A stretch of DNA of 64,000 nucleotides from Thuidium tamariscinum (lineage: Eukaryota; Streptophyta; Bryopsida; Hypnales; Thuidiaceae). The first letter of the stretch is position 1. Each line of letters begins with the position of its first letter. Where the stretch lies: contig OX344753.2 in NCBI GenBank assembly GCA_947034885.2, forward strand, positions 1,736,001 through 1,800,000, read 5' to 3'. A program made the translations under genes and the position numbers. The notes under the pieces were generated by a model, which saw only the letters and a list, made by a program, of their open reading frames with translations, had not been told where the DNA came from and did no database searches. Below, piece after piece: positions 60,601 through 64,000 of the stretch.

Positions 60601-62450
60601 CTGATCCAGGGACTCACAATAAGTTTGGAACACTCAAAAATTGGATTTAAATTCACACTTATGGTTGGCAGTTGGCGCCACACCCTTGCTTTTTAAACAA
60701 AAATCCAACATTTGGAAGTCACAAAATATTTGATAACCTTCTTCACATTCTAAACTCCATAGCCACCTCTCTCTACAAAAAACTTGCAAAACATACTAAG
60801 CAAGAATGAGAGAGAAGGAAAAGTAGTTAGAAAGATTAAAGTGATGAAATCCGACACGTGAAGCAAATTACAAATAAACAATTGATTTTTGGGGGAATAA
60901 CTCTATAGAAATAGATTCTTATTCTTGATGGTTGACCCTTGGGAATAAAAAACTAGTTTCCTTAGGAATATCACTATTACTAATATCCTCGTTCTTTAGG
61001 AATGTTCTACATTCTTTGGTAGTTAGTCATTAATTAGATTCTTAGAAAGTTTGGATTTTGTTGGTTTTGTTTTATTAGGCCTAATAAGCCAAAAAGGAAA
61101 CAAACAAATTGACAACTAATTTCTTTAGAATTAAAATAATTTCAAAAATTAATTGGATTTGAAAAGATTTGAAGGAAATTTCCCATCCAAATTAATTTAA
61201 TTCAATTGGAATTCATTAGAATTTTATAATATCAATTTAGAATTAAAATAAAAACTAAAAACAACAAATAGTGAACCATTAGATTTCTGTTGATTTCTTT
61301 AGAATAGAACATTACAAACTAGGTAGACTAATTTAATTGCAGTATTTCCTAATTACCGGGGATGTAGGAATTAAAAGAATTACGCAATTGAATTAACGCT
61401 ACATAACCTTTAGTTTCTTTTGATCAGGACATAATTAATTGAGCAACAACGTGAGAATTATTATGGATTAGATGGAGAGTCGGGATGATTTCGATGGCGA
61501 GGTCGTGGGAGAATATTTACACATGATGATGTTCGACGACGGGACTATGGAGATTTACGCAGAAGAGGTAAACCGCTCACATTTGATTTTCATTCTCATT
61601 GTTTTACTGTTAAGTTTCTTTTTACCAAATGCTTGGAATTAGATTTAGGCACAATATCATTTGATAGAATAGAGTAGAGTAGGATCGCTTGGTTGAATTT
61701 TAGAATAGAATAGATAGAATTATAACCACGAAATTAGATTAGAAACACTTAAAAGACGTGACTAAAAGAGTTCATTGCTTGGAAGGCTTTCTTTTAATAC
61801 CCAATTAGAAAGAAAACTCAATTAGACACAAGACTCGTGTGAAAAACTCTTAGCTCGAGGGTGGAGCTAGGAGCGCTCACACAACCTTAAGACCTCAGAT
61901 CCTTCTCAGAAATCCCAAATAGAGCAGAAACCAATCAATGATGCGTTATTATGTCATAGACTGTAATCTTTTGATTAATGCTCTATTTGCATCGAGAACC
62001 TTTCCAACTCACAATAAGCAATCTTCATGAACTCAAACCAATTACATCATAACAACTTTACTTTATATTACAAAATAACACATGAAGGACAAACCCCCTC
62101 CGTAGTTCTTAAAAGAGAGAGAAGGAGCACTAACCCCAACCACCCGTAACTGCTAGTAAGTCCAGTTGTATGAACTAGTTCGTAGCAACTAGGTACTTGG
62201 CTGGCTGGGCGGACCGGCTGGCTAGGCGGATTGGCTTTTTCTTGGGGGAAAATGGGGTATTCTGGCTTCGGGTAGGAGCAAAGTTTACGTTTTGGGCCAC
62301 TATTAACCTGGAGATCACAGCCTTCGGACCTGTGGAGATTATCTGAACAATTCCCTCCCCTAGCTAGTTTACTTAACTAATTTTTGGAAGCTAAATTTTG
62401 GACTTTTCCAAGAAGGTCTTGGAAACTATACTTTGGATTTTAAACCCTTA
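60601..62450. other. Retroelement-derived DNA around module X2
   Basis: Beside the duplicated module there are CATTGCTTGGAAGGC (61768) with variants at 57817 and 56774, and GGGTGGAGCTAGGA (61859) with variants at 57908 and 56875. A GGCTGGCTGGGCGGACC run lies at about 62200. No protein was recognised. Confidence 0.4.
61472..61567 (+). other. Exon-like module X2 (32 codons)
   Basis: Preceded by TTATGGATTAG, begins ATGGAGAGT, followed by GTAAAC. Same frame and length as X1; it includes HMMMFDDGTMEIYAEE. The duplicated region spans about 61130-61880 versus 57150-57930. Confidence 0.5.
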
Positions 62451-62664
62451 GGGGGTTCAAAGCTCCGCCGTGAGGTTGAGTTTGACATCAACTCTAGGAC
62501 TTTGAGGAACCTCAAGGGTTCAAAGCTTCGCCATGAGGTTGGATTTAACACTAACTTTAGGACTTTGTGGAACCTCAAGGGTTCAAAGCTTCGCCATGAG
62601 GTTGGATTTAACACTAACTTTAGGACTTTGTGGAACCTCAAGGGTTCAAAGCTCCACCGTCACA
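62451..62664. repeat. 63-bp tandem repeat, about 3.4 copies
   Basis: GTTCAAAGCT begins at 62455, 62518, 62581 and 62644. The 63-base period is a multiple of three, so open 21-residue repeat frames appear on both strands. The inverted unit (CGAAGCTTTGAACCC, AACCTCATGG) resembles the U5 end of LTR-like segment A (AACCTCCCAAACGACGAAGC). Confidence 0.85.
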
Positions 62665-64000
62665 AAGGTGGGCCCAAAGAAAGAAGGGAAAGGTAACTAT
62701 GGTTAGGACTCACTACCACGGTGCACGCAAATTAGGATGTCCCAAAAAGATACTACAATCATGCACTAAAGGCCCTCCAAAGTGGCATCGCCAAGGTATG
62801 GTGGGGTTGCTCTAGGGTTAGTACAAGAGACACAAGGTTTAAGAAGATTCAAACCAAGGTAAGCAAGTTCTCCAAGACTCTTCAAAGGTTCAATGACTAC
62901 AAGAAGAAAGACCCCCACAGACCTTCAAAAGCTAAAAATAGAATAGCAAAAGGAGTCAAAAGTGCTCCAAAAACACCGTAGAAGTTTTTGGCTTGAAATG
63001 CCAAAATTTCCAAAATAACTTGAATCCACGGACCCAAAACAAGTATTGGGGGTGTTAGAGAAGGGAAAATGGAACCCTTAAATAGGATCCAAGGGACCAC
63101 CTACCCCCCTCAACTTACTACTAGTAACCTCATCTTTCCAGATTTTCATCCTTATCTTTTGAGATTTTCACCTAATTTTGGGTTTCACACTGGTCACAAG
63201 TTCTAACTTTTGGAGATCAATTCCAAATTGAAAATGGATTGCGCCATTGGCTTCAAAATGCCAATTTTAGCTTGAAAGACTCCTCACCCCTATTAATTCC
63301 GCAAGAATCCTCCCCTAACCTGGTGCCAACCGTGATTAGTACAAATGTTTAAAATCTACTTTTTGGAGGTCACCTCTTTTGCCAAGGGGAACTGGCCAAG
63401 GTTGTCCGGAAGGTTCTTGGAAGAAAGAAAAGACTCTTGGTTGACTTCATTCCGATTTTGTATGCTCTTGGGATATCGATGAACACCCCATAATTTCTAC
63501 CACGTGGATAATTTGGGATGGATGCTGCTAGTTTGGAGACTTCCTGCTATCGGAATCCCATGAAACTTGTCGAGGTGCATTATTAGCATAAAAAATGTTA
63601 CTCTAATTTTTAGTGAGATTTTACCGCCACCTGGGTAATTACTGTGAATTCCCCATCTTGAATTTGGATGGTTGACTGCTCAGAAAAAGATCTTGGAATG
63701 ATCAGAAAAAACCGAGACTTTCCAGGGAACCTCTCATAGAATTCCTTGAGAAACTTGCAAGTCCGTAGTGGCCCTTGCAAAGTCTAGGCATAGACGGCAA
63801 CAACTCTCGCTCCATTAATTCACTAGGAGTTAGGAAATCTTCCACATGTGAGGGAATCTTTGCGAACCAATTTCACTTCTGATACCCAGACATGGTTTCG
63901 ACCCAAGATCACAATCCGGTGGCTGTAGATTCTTCTGCAGCTAATCTTGAGGAAGTAACACCTATACACTAGCAATTGGGGTTTCTACTATTTCGTCGAT
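62665..64000 (-). mobile_element. LTR-like segment C, inverse orientation, runs off the window
   Basis: On the minus strand it shows CACTAAAAATTAGAGTAAC near 63600, a TGGCGCAATCC block at about 63240, and a possible TATA (TATTTAAG) at 63077-63084 with a CCCTTGG leader. This order matches segments A and B. The 63-bp array downstream would be its U5 part. Right boundary outside the window. Confidence 0.45.

Noticed and set aside
60340..60683. Pro/Arg-rich proteins on the minus strand
   Set aside because: They are translations of the GC-rich minisatellite in two frames.
62426..62696. Repeat-containing protein with 21-residue units
   Set aside because: The unit is a multiple of three, so both strands stay open. 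The similarity to an LTR end and the lack of gene context argue against coding.
1..64000. tRNA or rRNA genes
   Set aside because: No cloverleaf-type box A/box B pair or conserved rRNA segment was noticed by eye; a covariance-model scan would be decisive.

Overview
The window is nuclear DNA of a land plant. Two protein-coding genes can be recognised, both from plant-restricted or plant-typical families: an intronless DUF4228 (PADRE) gene at 10.9-11.6 kb, and a multi-exon gene for a plastid CNNM/DUF21-CBS-CorC membrane protein at 37.9-45.6 kb with clean GT-AG introns. Both are on the minus strand. Gene density is low, intergenic DNA is AT-rich, and there are no ribosome-binding sites or operons. 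The species cannot be fixed from the sequence; a non-flowering plant (bryophyte or lycophyte) is possible, but that is a guess.

Region 1 (1-10 kb) is repeat DNA: TTAA-flanked elements, small MITEs, a 65-bp tandem array and a duplicated segment of about 280 bp. Region 2 (10-12.9 kb) holds the DUF4228 gene and its GC-richer upstream flank. Region 3 (12.9-37 kb) has no convincing gene. It carries five copies of a TA-flanked MITE family, a nearly perfect 500-bp foldback element, and a nest of TTAA elements at 33.8-36.5 kb. Region 4 (37.9-45.6 kb) is the CNNM-like gene. One TTAA element sits in one of its introns, with its target site starting at the third intron base.

Region 5 (45.6-52.6 kb) is one large structure of about 7 kb: two arms in inverted orientation, each built from units of about 345 bp that carry a GTGACTAAT palindrome, around a G-rich GGACGG/GCGGAT centre. 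No transposase is visible in it. It begins next to the first CNNM exon that can be read, so the N-terminal (plastid-targeting) part of that gene is displaced, lost or outside the window. Region 6 (52.8-64 kb) contains three diverged LTR-like segments, two direct and one inverted, each with a TATA-like box. Around them are several tandem arrays and short duplicated exon-like modules. No gag or pol was recognised.

The most notable observation is the abundance of elements with TTAA target duplications and CCC(C)T...AGGG(G) ends. This is the hallmark of piggyBac-type transposition, which to my knowledge is rarely described in land plants. Evidence within the window includes a paralogous empty site at 27.66 kb, a nested insertion and an inverted pair.
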